Shown here: positions 25,690-37,188 of the stretch, piece after piece | How positions within the stretch are numbered: the stretch's first letter is position 1 | How the letters are laid out: every line of letters begins with the position of its first letter | NCBI GenBank assembly: GCA_038501195.1 | Contig: JBBPUQ010000007.1 | Location: 4,466,173 to 4,530,172, forward strand | From: Nemania diffusa | Lineage: Eukaryota > Ascomycota > Sordariomycetes > Xylariales > Xylariaceae | Length of the DNA stretch: 64,000 bases | Direction: 5' to 3' | Notes under the pieces: model-generated | Database searches by the model: none | The model's input: the letters and a program-made list of their open reading frames with translations, nothing else | What the model was told of the DNA's origin: nothing | Made by a program: the position numbers and the translations under genes

Positions 25690-27430
25690 TATTTTATTAT
25701 AACTTTAATAACTTAACTAATTTTTATATTGTAGTTTTATAAACTGTATTAATTAATAGTACATTTAAAAATACATCAATTAATATAAAATACATAATAT
25801 TAAGTTTTTTAATTGTTTAAAAAATATAACTTTAAAATTAAGCTTGTTATTTAGCTTATAAACTAAAGTAATAGATATATTATATAAAAAAATGTTAATA
25901 AATAATAATACAATTTAATAAATAAATAATAAAACATTAATAAAATATGGATTATTTAACTGTATTATATATTAAAATATTAATAAATAATAAGTTATTT
26001 AAATGTTTTATATACAGAAGTATTAATAAGTTAGCTATACTTTTGTTAGTAATTTTTAATACTATAACTTAAATAATTTAACTAGTTTTTGTTTTATAAT
26101 AGTATATTTTATATTAATTAATAGCGCTTTTAATTGTATATCAAATAATATAAAATGTACTATGCTAAATTGCTTAGTCGTCGAAAAACTTCGATTTTAA
26201 AGTTTATTTTACTATATAGCTTAAAAACTATTATTACAGTGTTAATTTTTACTAAAAAATGCTTTATTTAAATTTTAATGTTTAATAGTTAATAAATTTG
26301 CAGAAATATTAATAAATAATTAGAAAATTTAATAGATTAGTTATAAAAAGTTAGTAAGTAATATATTACTTAAATATTTTTTATACAAAAAAATTTAGTA
26401 AATAATAATATAATTTAATAAATAAATTGTAAAAATATTAATAATTAATAAAATAATTTAATAAGTTAGTTGTAAAAAGTTAATAAGTAATAAGTTACTT
26501 AAGTGTTTTTTATATAAAAAGAATTAATAAATAATGAGGTAATTTAATAAGTCAGTTATAAAAAATTAGTAAATAATTAATTACTTAAGTGCTTTGTATA
26601 TAAAGAGATTAGTGGGCTAGCTATACTTTTGTTAGTGATTTTTAATACTATAACTTAAATAACTTAACTAATTTTTGTTTTGTAATAGTACATTTTATAT
26701 TAATTAATAGTGTTTTCAATTATGTATTAAATAATATAAAATATACTATACTAAGTCGCTTAGTTGTTAAAAAAACCAGATTTTAAAATTTATTTTGTTA
26801 TATAGCTTAAAAACTACTACTACAGTACTAATTTCTGCTAAAAAACGCTCTATTTAAATTTTAATATTTAGTAGTTAATAAATTTACAAAGATATTAGTA
26901 AGTAATAATACAATCTAGTAAATAAATTACAAAAGTATTAATAATTAATAAAATAATTTAGTAAATTAGTTATAAAATATTAATAAATAATAAATTATCT
27001 AAGTGCTTTATATATAGAAAAGTTAATAAATAATAGTACAGTTTAGTGAATAAATTGTAAAAATGTTAGTAGTTAATAAATTAATTTAATAAGTTAATTA
27101 TAAAGCGTTAATAAATAATAAGTTATTTAAGTACTTTATATATAAAAAAGTTAATAAGCTAGCTATACTTTTATTAATAACTTTTAATACTATAACTTGA
27201 ATAACTTAACTAGTTTTTGTTTTATAATAGTACATTTTATATTAATTAATAGCGCTTTTAATTATACATTAAATAATATAAAATATATTATACTAAGTTG
27301 CTTAATTGTTAAAAAAACTAGATTTTAAAATTTATTTTGCTATATAGCTTAAAAACTACTATTACAGTGCTAATTTTTACTAAAAAATGCTTTATTTAAA
27401 TTTTAATATTTAATAGTTAATAAATATAAT
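25690..27430. repeat. Composite tandem repeats (245-bp core plus 60-70-bp units)
   Basis: A core of about 245 bp beginning AGCTATACTTTTGTTAGT starts at 26033, 26619 and 27161, with a more degraded relative near 25690. It contains ACTATAACTTAAATAACTTA, TTAATTAATAGCGCTTTTAA, a GCTTAGTCGTCGAAAAACTT word best kept at 26175, and AATTTTTACTAAAAAATGC. Between cores lie variable numbers of units with AATAAGTTATTTAAGTGCTT and AATTTAATAAGTTAGTTATA. It is a higher-order array, function unknown. Confidence 0.85.
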
Positions 27431-28154
27431 AAATATAATATAGCTATTAATGAATGTAAATATTAAATATTAATAGAACTAAATGTTAAATATTAATAAA
27501 TACTTTTTTATTACTTTTTATAAAATGACTTTTTTTTTTTAAGTTAAAAATACTAACTTTTTTAAAACTTGGTTTAAAAATAGCTTTATAAATCGTTTTT
27601 TATATAAATATTTTTTTAAAAACTTATTTTTTAAAAAGAAATAATTTAGCTTATACTTTAGACTTAAATAAAGTTAATAAATATATAAAAAAACAAACTT
27701 AAAAAGTAATTTTAACAAGTGATTTATTTTTTCTACAAACTTTTAGTACATATAGAAATTATAGTATTTGTTTTTAGTGTTTATAAATATACTATATTAT
27801 AAAATATAGTATTAAACTTTTGTAAACTTAAATAGTACAAGTTTTTTTTTGTTTTTTACTATAAAAGATTTTTATAAGTTCTGTTTACTTTTTTAAAACT
27901 GTTTATTGCTAGCTAAGCTTAGCAAAAATCGACTTTTTTAAACTAATATTTATATTACTGCTTTATTAATAGTATTTATATTGCTATAAATATATTTATA
28001 TATTTATATTTAAACTAAGTTTTATATATTACTAGCTTTTATTAAATTATACTAGACATTTTTTTTAACATAAATATTTAATTATATTATTTATTTAAAA
28101 AGAAATATTTGTTTAATTCGATATACTAAAAGCTTATTTTTAATTATATTAAAC
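27431..28154. other. AT-rich spacer
   Basis: Slightly richer in C/G (for example CTAGCTAAGCTTAGC at 27909, an imperfect palindrome). No frame or repeat array. Confidence 0.55.
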
Positions 28155-28217
28155 ACTAAAAAATAATACTGAAAAATAATACTAAAAAATAATACTAAAA
28201 AATAACACTAAAAAATC
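28155..28217. repeat. 13-bp minisatellite (ACTAAAAAATAAT)n
   Basis: Four complete units and a partial one, at 28155, 28168, 28181, 28194 and 28207. One unit has ACTG for ACTA. Confidence 0.92.
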
Positions 28218-28309
28218 TTTACAAATTAATTTTTATAATAAAACATTTATATTTTTAGCAGAACTAATTAATTTCTGCAGTTATTTTTTATAAAAAAGTT
28301 AAACTATTT

Positions 28310-28500
28310 AAAAAATAAATTAAATACTTTAAAAAGTTTAGCTTAATATAAATTAAATGCTTTAAAAAGTTTAGCTTAATATAAATTAAATATTTTAAAA
28401 AACTTAGTTTAATATAAATTAAATATTTTAAAAAGTTTAGTTTAATATAAATCAAAAAGTTTAGTTTAATATAAATTAAAAAGTTTAGCTTAATATATAT
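28310..28500 (+). repeat. 33/24-bp in-frame tandem repeat
   Basis: AAAAAGTTTAGCTTAATATA recurs at 28331, 28364, 28397 and 28430 (33-bp steps), then 28454 and 28478 (24-bp steps). Both periods are multiples of three. In one plus-strand frame each unit reads LKSLA-stop-YK with LNA inserted in the 33-bp units; the stop is TAA at the same place in every unit, as expected if CAA (Gln) had been mutated. The shortening by exactly three codons supports a once-coding repeat. There is no flanking frame to identify it. Confidence 0.72.
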
Positions 28501-29593
28501 TTTTAATACTAATAATATAATTTTTTTAAAACATTTTAAATTTTTAAAACAAATATTAACTAGTTTTTTAAAACTAGTTTAAAACTTTTTTTTTTTTTTT
28601 TTTTTAAAAAAAGTAATATATATATTTATAACAAATATTTTTTATATTAAAAAGTTTTGCTTGTTTAACTTTTGTTTACTGCTTATAAATTAAAGCTTTA
28701 AATAATAATTCAAATAGTTTTTACATAATAAATCTTATATATTTAAATTTGTTTAAGCAAGTTTTATAAAAACAGCTTAAAAAATTGATAATTTTTTATA
28801 TATAATAAAACTCGTTTTAATATTATTATTAAATTAGTTTAAAAACTTCTGGGTTAAAAAACAATAGTTTTATTTTATTTTTTTAATTATAAAGTAGTAT
28901 TACTTAAACTTAGCTTGTTTTTCACTTTAAATAAAAAAAGCTTTATATAATAGTTTAATAATATAATAGTGTTTTTTTATTACTTTAGTTTTATAAAAAT
29001 GACTTATAAAATTTATTGTTTATTTCTATATACTAAAAAAAGCAAAAAATAGCTTTTAAACTATATATAAACTAGTTGCTTTTATATGTTACTAAAAAGT
29101 TTAAAATAATCATTTATTAAAAAGTTAGTATAATAAACACTAAAATATATTAACTGTTATAACAAAGATTTATATAAGTTATTAAACTTATAATAAACTA
29201 TAAAGACTTGATTTAACTAAGTGCAATAGCAAGTTATTAACGAAATAAAAACAAAGCAATAAATATATAAAAAGTAAACTACTAATAAGTAGCTAAAAGA
29301 AAAATTAATAATTTAAAGAAATTAAAAAATAAATTTTTAAACTTTTTAAGCTATAAATCTTATATATAAATAATTAGCTAACTAACTAATTAACTAATAA
29401 GCTAATATTTTTGTTATATACTTAAGCTAAAAAACCTAAGCTTTTATAACATTAATAATAATAAAAAAAAAAGCTAAAAAAACTTAATATAAAATTAAAA
29501 AGCTATTGAAGTTTTAAATTATTACTAAATTTAATACTATAAAAAGAAATATATTAAATAAAAAAAATAAAAATGTAATAATTAGCTTTTAAA
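28501..29593. other. AT-rich spacer
   Basis: Retains a few GC words (ACTTCTGGGTTAAAAAACAA at 28846; AAGCTTTATATAATAG). GC retention rises toward the 76-bp block. No gene. Confidence 0.55.
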
Positions 29594-29825
29594 AATCACT
29601 TACTTAAAAAAACTTATTTAAAACTTACTTTAGATTTATTTATAAAAAACCCACTTTAAAAAAACTTTAAACCACTTATTTAAAAAAATTTACTTAAAAT
29701 TTACTTTAAACTTACTCGCAAAAAACCCACCCTAGAAAAACTTTAGACCACTTACTTAGAAAAACCTACTCGGGACTTACCCTAGACTTACTTACAGAAA
29801 ACCTACCCTGGAGGAACTTCGGCTG
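29594..29825. repeat. 76-bp tandem repeat x 3, low mutation
   Basis: A block with ACCCACCCTAGAAAAACTTT and GACTTACCCTAGACTTACTT repeats at 76-bp steps (CCCAC at 29650 and 29726, CCTAC at 29802). The left units are converted to A/T while the last, around 29730-29825, keeps many C and G and is among the GC-richest places in the window. The gradient within one array shows the direction of decay. The family recurs, heavily mutated, at 11500. Confidence 0.88.
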
Positions 29826-30018
29826 AACCTCTCGCATATATTTATTAATACTTCACTATAACTTCACTTACTACCCCATATACTTATATATTCTTTGCTA
29901 CATATATTTATAATTTAACTATTTTTTTTTTTTTTTTTATTTTAGAGTTTTTAGTTAATAGAATTAATTAACAAACTTTTATATTTATTTCACAATTGTA
30001 ATAAAAAGAAATTAATAT
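29826..30018. repeat. Repeat family R3, less mutated copy
   Basis: This contains CTCGCATATATTTATTAATA, CTACCCCATATACTTATATA, a 17-T run (29922-29938) and then GAGTTTTTAGTTAATAGAATT. The same order occurs at 11570-11740 with C-to-T changes. The function is unknown; it links the 76-bp block with the 173-bp satellite. Confidence 0.75.
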
Positions 30019-31952
30019 AATAAAAATTAAAAATAACAGTAATAAACAAAGTGAACTTTTTAAATAAAATTAAATATACACTTTTAACTAAGCTTACTTT
30101 AAAAAAACAAAAGTTAACTTAATAAAGTTTATATATAATAAATAACTAAAAACACTATTAAAACTAGCAGAAAAGTCAAAATAAAATAGTATAAAAAAAC
30201 TGCAAAAAATAATAAAAAATAAAATAAATCTATAAAGTAAAATTATAAATAAATGCTTAGCTAAACTTATTTTAAAAAAAAATGTAAACTTAATAAATTT
30301 TATAATAAAAGAAAAACTAAAAATATATATAAAACTAGCAAAAAAAACGGAAAAAAATAATAGTAAAAAAGCTAAAAATTATTAAAAAGCACTATATAAA
30401 TTATATAAATAAACTTAAATATACTTTTTTAGCTAAGTTTACTTTAAAGCAAAAAAGTAAACTTAATAAATTTTATAGCAAAAAAAAAACTAAAAATATA
30501 TATAAAATTAGTAAAAAAAACAAAATAAAATAAAATTAACAAAGCTATAAACTATTACAAAATATTAAGAAAATCTTATAAATAAACTTAAATATATTTT
30601 TTTAACTAATTTTATTTTAAAAAAAAAAGTGTAACTTAATAAATTTTATATGAAAACAAAAGTTAAAAATATTAAAAAAATCAACAAAAAAAACAGAAAA
30701 AAATAATATAACAAAAGTTAAAAATAATAATATAAAATAAAGTAAATTTTAAACATAAAATTATATATATATTTTTGGCTCAACTTATTTTAAAGCAAAA
30801 AAATCAACTTAGTGAATTTTATAGCAACAAAAAAAAACTAAAAATATATAAAAAATTAAAAAAAAAAAAAAAAAAATAATATTAAAAAAGCTAAAAATAA
30901 CAGCAGAAAATAAAATAAACTTTTAATATAAAATAATATATAAGCTTTTAGTTAAGCTTATTTTAAAGCAAAAAAGTCAACTTAGTAAATTTTATAGCAA
31001 AAAAAAAACTAAAAATATATAAAAAACTAAAAAAAAAAACAAAATAAAATAATATTAAAAAAGCTAAAAATAATAGTATAAAACAAAGTGAATTTTAAAT
31101 ATAAAATTTAATATAAACTCTTAGCTTAACTTACTTTAAAGTAAAAAAGTCAACTTAGTAAATTTTATATAAAAAAAAAAACTAAAAATATATAAAAAAC
31201 AAAAAAAAAAAACAAAATAAAATAATATTAAAAAAGCTAAAAATAACAATATAAAACAAAGTAAACTTTAAATATAAAATTCAATATAAGCTTTTAGCTC
31301 AACTTATTTTAAAGCAAAAAAGTCAACTTAGTAAATTTTATATAAAGAAAAAAGTTAAAAATATTAAAAAAAGCAGTAAAAAAAACGAAATAAAATAATA
31401 TTAACAAAGCTAAAAATAATAACAAAAAACAAAATAAATTTTAAATATAAAATTATATATAAGCTTTTAGTTTAATTTATTTTAAAGCAAAAAAATCAAC
31501 TTAGTAAATTTTATATAAAAAGAAAAGTTAAAAACACTAAAAAAATCAGCAAAAAAAACAAAATAAAATAGTATTAAAAAAGCTAAAAATAATAGCAAAA
31601 AACAAAGTAAATTTTGAATATAAAATTATATATATACTTTTAGCTTAATTTACTTTAAAACAAAAAAATCAACTTAGTAAATTTTATAGCGAAAAAAAAA
31701 TTAAAAATATATAAAAAACAAAATAAAAAAACGAAATAAAATAGTATTAAAAAAACTAAAAATAACAATATAAAATAAAATAAACTTTAAATATAAAATT
31801 TAATATAAAGTTTTAGTTTAATTTATTTTAAAGTAAAAAAATAAACATAGTAAATTTTATAACAAAAAAAAAACTAAAAATATATAAAAAACTAAAGCAA
31901 AAAATAAAATAAAATAATATTAAAAAATTTAAAAATAACAATATAAAACAAA
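30019..31952. repeat. 173-bp satellite, about 11 units
   Basis: The core word AGCTTAACTTACTTTAAAGC or a mutated form recurs at steps of 172-173 bp (near 30087, 30260, 30431, 30604, 30777, 30950, 31123, 31296, 31469, 31642, 31815). Each unit then carries AGTCAACTTAGTAAATTTTA, an A-rich stretch with CTAAAAATATATAAAA, and ACAAAGTAAACTTTAAAT. Units differ mainly by transitions. The array ends exactly where copy 1 of the 15-kb unit begins. The size is near one nucleosome repeat, common for heterochromatic satellites, but I cannot say it is centromeric or bound by anything. Confidence 0.95.
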
Positions 31953-32038
31953 TTATAACAAATTATAAATTAAAGTTAACTTTAAGTATTTGTTTAACTT
32001 AATTAAAATTTTGTTTTATTTTTTTTATATTAACTATA

Positions 32039-32480
32039 TATATTTAATTAAAACACTAAATATTATGTTATACTTTTTGTATTTTTTTACTTTTTTATTA
32101 TATATTTAATAAAAATACTAAATCTAATGTTATATTTTTTACGCTTTTTTACTTTTTTACTATATATTTAATAAAAATATTAAATATTGTATTATATTTT
32201 TTGCGCTTTTTTACTTTTTTATTATATATTTAATAAAAATATTAAATATTATATTGTATTTTTTACACTTTTTTACTTTTTTATTATATATTTAATAAAA
32301 ACATTAAATATTATATCATATTTTTTGCGTTTTTTTATTTTTTTATTATATATTTAATAAAAACATTAAATATTATATTGTATTTTTTATGCTTTTTTAC
32401 TTTTTTATTATATACTTAATAAAAACACTAAATATTATGTTGTATTTTTTGCTTTTTTTTACTTTTTTATTATTTACTTA
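32039..32480. repeat. 62-bp tandem repeat in copy 1 (7 units)
   Basis: The motif TATATTTAATAAAAACACTAA recurs at exactly 62-bp steps (32039, 32101, 32163, 32225, 32287, 32349, 32411), each followed by a T-rich segment containing TTTTTTGCGCTTTTTTAC or a mutated form. The array lies about 90 bases inside the left end of the 15-kb unit. Copy 2 has four units and the fragment at 7304 has two, so the array varies in number like a minisatellite. Confidence 0.92.
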
Positions 32481-32848
32481 ATTAAATATTAAATAATACA
32501 TTTAATATATAAACTAGTTATTATTTAATAATATAGTTATATATTTATAACAATAAACTAATATATTATTAAATAATAAATAGTTATAAATTTACTTATT
32601 TATATATATTAAATTTATTATATATATATAAATTTTTAGCTATAATAGTTTTTATATTTAGTTAAATAAATTATTAAACTTTTTTAAAATATATTATAAG
32701 TTTATAACATTAGTAATTAATATTTAATTAACTATTAATAACTATTATTTATTATTATTTTTTATTTTTTTATATTTAATTATATATATTAAAAATAAAA
32801 TATTTAATATATAATTATTTTATTATTTAAATAGTTTATTAAAAAATA

Positions 32849-32891
32849 AAATATTTAATATATAGTTATTTTAATATTTAAATGTTTTTAG
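32849..32891. repeat. Hairpin H1, copy 1
   Basis: The arms AAAATATTTAA and TTTAAATATTTTTAG are separated by about 15 bases. This is a weaker member of the hairpin family; copy 2 has it at about 47975-48030, followed by a further AAAAAACAAAATATTTT arm. Confidence 0.55.
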
Positions 32892-33494
32892 CTTTAATTA
32901 AAAAATTAAAAAACAAAATATTTTATATTTATTTATTTTTTTATTTTACTTTTTTTTATTTTTTTATTTTTTATAACTTTTTTTTTTAAAAGTGTTTACT
33001 TTTTTTTTTTTTATATTTTTTTTTATTAAAAATGTTTGTTTGTTTTTTTAAATATTTTATTTTTTAAATCCTTTTTTATTATATGTTTTATTTTTTGTTA
33101 TATATATATATTAATATATTTATAAAATAGCTAAATTACTATTAATTTTTTATAAAAAAAAAGACTTTTTTTATAATAAAAATATATAAAAGCTTTTTAT
33201 TGTTTATTTAAACAATTTTTAGCTAATTTAGTACTTTTTTTATAATAAAGCTAAAGTTTTACTAGTTAAAATATTATTAACTATAAAAACAATATAAATA
33301 TAAATTATTTATAACTATAATAAAATAAAAAATATATAAATATATAACATTAAAGTTTATAATATAACTTGCTATAAATTATAAAATAAGTTTTTTATTT
33401 ACTAGCTTTATTTTATAAATATAAATATATTTTATTTTTTTATTAATATATATAATACATAATTCTTTTTTATATATTTTATTTATATAAAGTT

Positions 33495-33534
33495 AAAAAA
33501 TAAAATATTTAGTTTTTTATATATTTTGTTTTTT
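33495..33534. repeat. Hairpin H2, copy 1
   Basis: The left arm AAAAAATAAAATAT pairs with the right arm ATATTTTGTTTTTT, allowing for C-to-T and G-to-A changes. Copy 2 (48633-48672) keeps the right arm as ATATTCCGTTTTTT, which reveals the unmutated arm. Confidence 0.8.
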
Positions 33535-34111
33535 AATTATTACTGCTTTTTGTTTTTAACTTTTTTATAGTATTAGCTATATTAAAACTATATTATAATT
33601 ATTGCAATATTTATATAAATATAAAAATACTTAAAATTGCTATGTTTTTAAATTTTATAAACAATAAACTATAGCTATTAATAAATGTTAATAAAACTTA
33701 TAATATAATAGTTTAGTAAATAATAAACAATATATTTAGTTTTTTTGATATAAATATTAAATTAATTAATAAAAATTATTTACTATTAATTATTAATTAT
33801 ATAATAATAATAGCAGCAAAAAACTTGCTTTTTATATTTTTTAACTATTTTTATATTTATAGCAGCAATAGCTGCTTTATAATTTTTAGTTTTACTATAA
33901 AAAACTAGTACTAAATATTAGCTATAATAATTTATTATTAATTCTATTAATATAAACTAAGTAGTAATTTCTACTATAAATAGTAATATATAAATAAAAA
34001 CATTATTACTTTTTTTATTATTATTAACAAAGTTATATATATTATTTTTAAAATAAACATTAATAAACTTGCTGCTAATAATATAGCTAAAAATATATTA
34101 ACTAGCTTTAA

Positions 34112-34797
34112 ATTTATAACTAAAGCAAATATAGCTACTAAATTATAATATATAAAACAAAAAAGTTACAAAAAATATTATATAATAAACTATTTAAAAA
34201 AACTAATAAATAATACTTTTATTAATTTTTATAAGTTTTAAAGTTTTTAAAAAAAATAAAAAATTTTGTTTTAATTGTTTGCTATTTAAAAGTAAATATT
34301 ATTATTGCTTATAACAAAAAGCTTATAAAAATTATTATATTTAAATATTACAAACTGCAAATATATTTATAATTAAGCAAAAGTTTTAATTAGTTAAAGT
34401 ATTATTAGCAATTTTAAATTATTAATACAAAGCAAAAAAAACGCTAAAATTAAAACAATTGTTTTTGTTAATAATAAAAATAAATTAAAAAATTTAATTA
34501 AACAAAATATAATTTAATAAACTTTTAAAGTTGTAAAAAATAAGCTTAAAAATAAAACTAGCAATAATAATGCTATTTTAATTACAAAAACAGTTAAAAA
34601 AGTAAAAACTTAAAAACAAAAATATATTACTATTAATTAATTAATAACTAGCAGTTTTATAAAAAAGTTGTTTTTAATTTAAAATATTACTTATTATTTT
34701 AAAATTAACTAAAAAAATATAAAAATAGCTTTAAATAATAAAGCTATTTATTAACTTTATTAATTTATTAATAAATGTAGTTTTATTTTATTTAAAA
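34112..34797 (+). pseudogene. Decayed reading frame B, copy 1
   Basis: This is a plus-strand frame with stops that look like former CAA/CAG codons, followed after about 330 bases by a shift into a second frame that runs to the hairpin at 34794. The frame is compared with copy 2 at 49250. Here CAA is kept in two places (near 34167 and 34358) where copy 2 has TAA. The stop density is not far below that expected from base composition, so the coding claim rests on the long stop-free stretches shared by both copies and on these Gln/stop pairs. No family is recognised. Confidence 0.35.
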
Positions 34798-34835
34798 AAT
34801 AAAATATTTAGCTATTTAAATATATTTTGTTTTTT
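34794..34835. repeat. Hairpin H3, copy 1
   Basis: The arms AAAAAATAAAATATTTA and AAATATATTTTGTTTTTT flank a short loop. It sits at the 3' end of relic frame B, whose reading frame runs into the left arm. Confidence 0.8.
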
Positions 34836-35675
34836 AATTTTACAGCTTATTATTAACTTTTTTTTTTTAATAAATATAGCAAAACTTTTAAATAAAATAT
34901 TAATATTTTTATATTTTATTTTTTTTACAAATAAATATAAAACTAATAAAACTATTATTTATAATAAAACAATAGCTTATTATATTTTAAAAATAAAAAT
35001 TAAATAAATAAAAAACTTGTTAAAATATTATTTTTATTTAGTTTTTACTATATTTTTTATAATAATTTAAACTTTTTAATATTTATAAAAGTTTTTTAAA
35101 AATATACTTAAGATTTTTTTTATATATAAAAAAAACAAAACTAAATATAACTATATAAAAAAAAGTTAAATTTTAAATTAACAAAATTTAAAAAAAATAA
35201 TAATAATTATTAATAAAAAAAATTATAAAATAAATAATTTTTTTTAAAAATAAAATATTTTGCTTATATTTATAAATATTTTATTTTTAATATTTTTATT
35301 AAGTTTGTTTATATTAACTATTTTTAAACTAGCTAAATAATTATTATAATATTTATATAGATTTTTTTTAATTGCTATATTATAAAAACTTCGTAGTTTA
35401 TTAAAAACTTTATTTAGTTAAAGCAAAAAAAATTTAATTTATTTAATAATGATAATTTTATTAAACTTAAGTTTAAAACAAATTTAATAAAGCAAATTTT
35501 AACAAAAAAAAGTTTTAAAAAATAAATAAAACTAAAAAAAAAAAGTAAAATCGATATTATTTTTATTTTAAAATAATACTGCTTTAATTTGCTAATTATT
35601 AATAAAGTTTATATAGCTAAAAACTTTTAAAATATTATATATTAAATAATTGTTTTTATTTAATACAATATTATT

Positions 35676-35882
35676 TTGTTTTATTTAATAATATTATTAA
35701 TAAATTACTTTTATAATATATTAAAGTATTTTTGTTTAAAATTTTTAAAACTATTAAAAATTTTATATTTATTATTTTGTTATAATAAATTAAAACTATA
35801 TAAAAATATATTAAATTTTTATAATTTATTTAATTATGTTTTATATATTAATATAAATAATATTAAATATTTGTTTATATGA
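35676..35882 (+). pseudogene. Open frame F, copy 1 (67 codons)
   Basis: A stop-free frame runs from a TTG codon to TGA. It is rich in Leu, Phe, Tyr, Ile and Asn, as expected for heavily C-to-T mutated DNA. The same frame is open in copy 2 (50814-51020), where about ten base differences create no stop and the terminal TGA has become TAA. There is no ATG start and no recognisable motif. It may be a remnant exon or chance; conservation of openness in both copies is the only support. Confidence 0.33.
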
Positions 35883-36506
35883 CTTTTTTGCTAGCTTTTT
35901 TTTAAAAAACTAAAAAATTTTAATATTTTATTACTTAAACTTAAACTTATTTTAGTTTATTTTAAAAACAGCTATTACTAATAAACATTTTTATTTATAT
36001 TTTTTTAAATAACTATAAAACAATATAATTAAAGCTTTAATTTTTGCTATATTATAATAAATACTATTTATTAATAAGTTTTTTTATATTAAAACATAAA
36101 TATAAAAATTGTAAACTTTAATAAAAATTAAATTTTTTTTAATAATAATATCTTTAATATAAAATTTATTATAATATAAATTATTTTAAATATTATTAAA
36201 TAAAATATATATAATTTTTAGTTTAAACATTATTAAAAATGTTTATATATAATGTTTAAAAATTTTATAAATAAAAAATCTATAAAAAAAAAAAAAAAAA
36301 ATTATATTTAAAATAAAAAAAATTTTGTTATATTTAATTTTAAAGTTTAAAAAAAGTTTAATATTTTAGTTTTAAATTTAAATAACAAAAAAACATTGCA
36401 TTTTAAAAACAACTAAATTTTATATTTAAAAAAAAAAAAAAAACAAAAATATAAAGCTTTTTTATAAAAAAATAATTGTAATAAAAACAATAACAGCTAA
36501 AATAAT

Positions 36507-36560
36507 AAAAATAGCAAAAATAACAAAAACAGCAAAAATAGCAAAAATAGCAAAAACAAT
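36507..36560. repeat. 9-bp repeat (GCAAAAATA)n, copy 1
   Basis: About six units of GCAAAAATA, or its mutated form ACAAAAATA, are repeated in tandem. Read on the plus strand the unit is Ala-Lys-Ile. In both copies it lies at the start of a region (to about 36970) that can be read in one plus-strand frame with only TAA/TAG interruptions up to the hairpin at 36932. The stop frequency in that region is close to random, so I do not claim a gene there. Confidence 0.7.
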
Positions 36561-36931
36561 ATATTTAACAAAAATAACAATTTTAATAAAAAAAAGTAAC
36601 TAATATTACTTTTTATTATAATAAACATTTAAAAAATTTATAAATTAATTATAAATATTAATAATAATAGTATTAACTATATTTTTAAAAAAATAAAAAA
36701 AAATTATTATGTTATTTTTTTTATTAATTATATTAATTAATTTTAATATATAATTAAATAAAGCTTGCTTATAGTTTATTTTATTATTTAAATTTTTAAC
36801 TATATATATAAACTCAAAAATAAAAAAAGTCTGCTATTTTAAGCAGTTGTTATAATAGATTTATTATAGTTATAGTAATAAATTATTTTTTGTTATATTT
36901 TATTTTGCTATAATATATTAAAAAAAAAATT

Positions 36932-37123
36932 AAAAACAAAATATTTAATATATTTAAATATTTTGTTTTTTAACTAAAAAAGCAAATATATTATAGTTAT
37001 ATAGCTAAAAAATAAAATATTTAATATATTTAAATATTTTGTTTTTAAACTAAATAAGTAAATATATTATAATTATAAAGCTAAAAAACAAAATATATTA
37101 TTTAATTATATATTTTATTTTTT
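36932..37123. repeat. Hairpin cluster H4-H6, copy 1
   Basis: Three successive hairpins of about 40 bp occupy 36932-36971, 37007-37046 and 37083-37123, separated by about 35 bases containing GCAAATATATTATA or similar. Arms are AAAAACAAAATATTTAA with TTAAATATTTTGTTTTT, and close variants. The cluster lies just upstream of relic A. Confidence 0.82.
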
Positions 37124-37188
37124 AATAAAAGTTTTATTTAGTTTTAATATTTATTATATAAACTATTTTATTTATTTAATAATATTAA

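Noticed and set aside
36507..36971. Further decayed gene between the 9-bp repeat and hairpin H4
   Set aside because: A plus-strand frame can be read with TAA interruptions, but the stop density is about what the base composition predicts; the evidence is too weak to list it as a gene.
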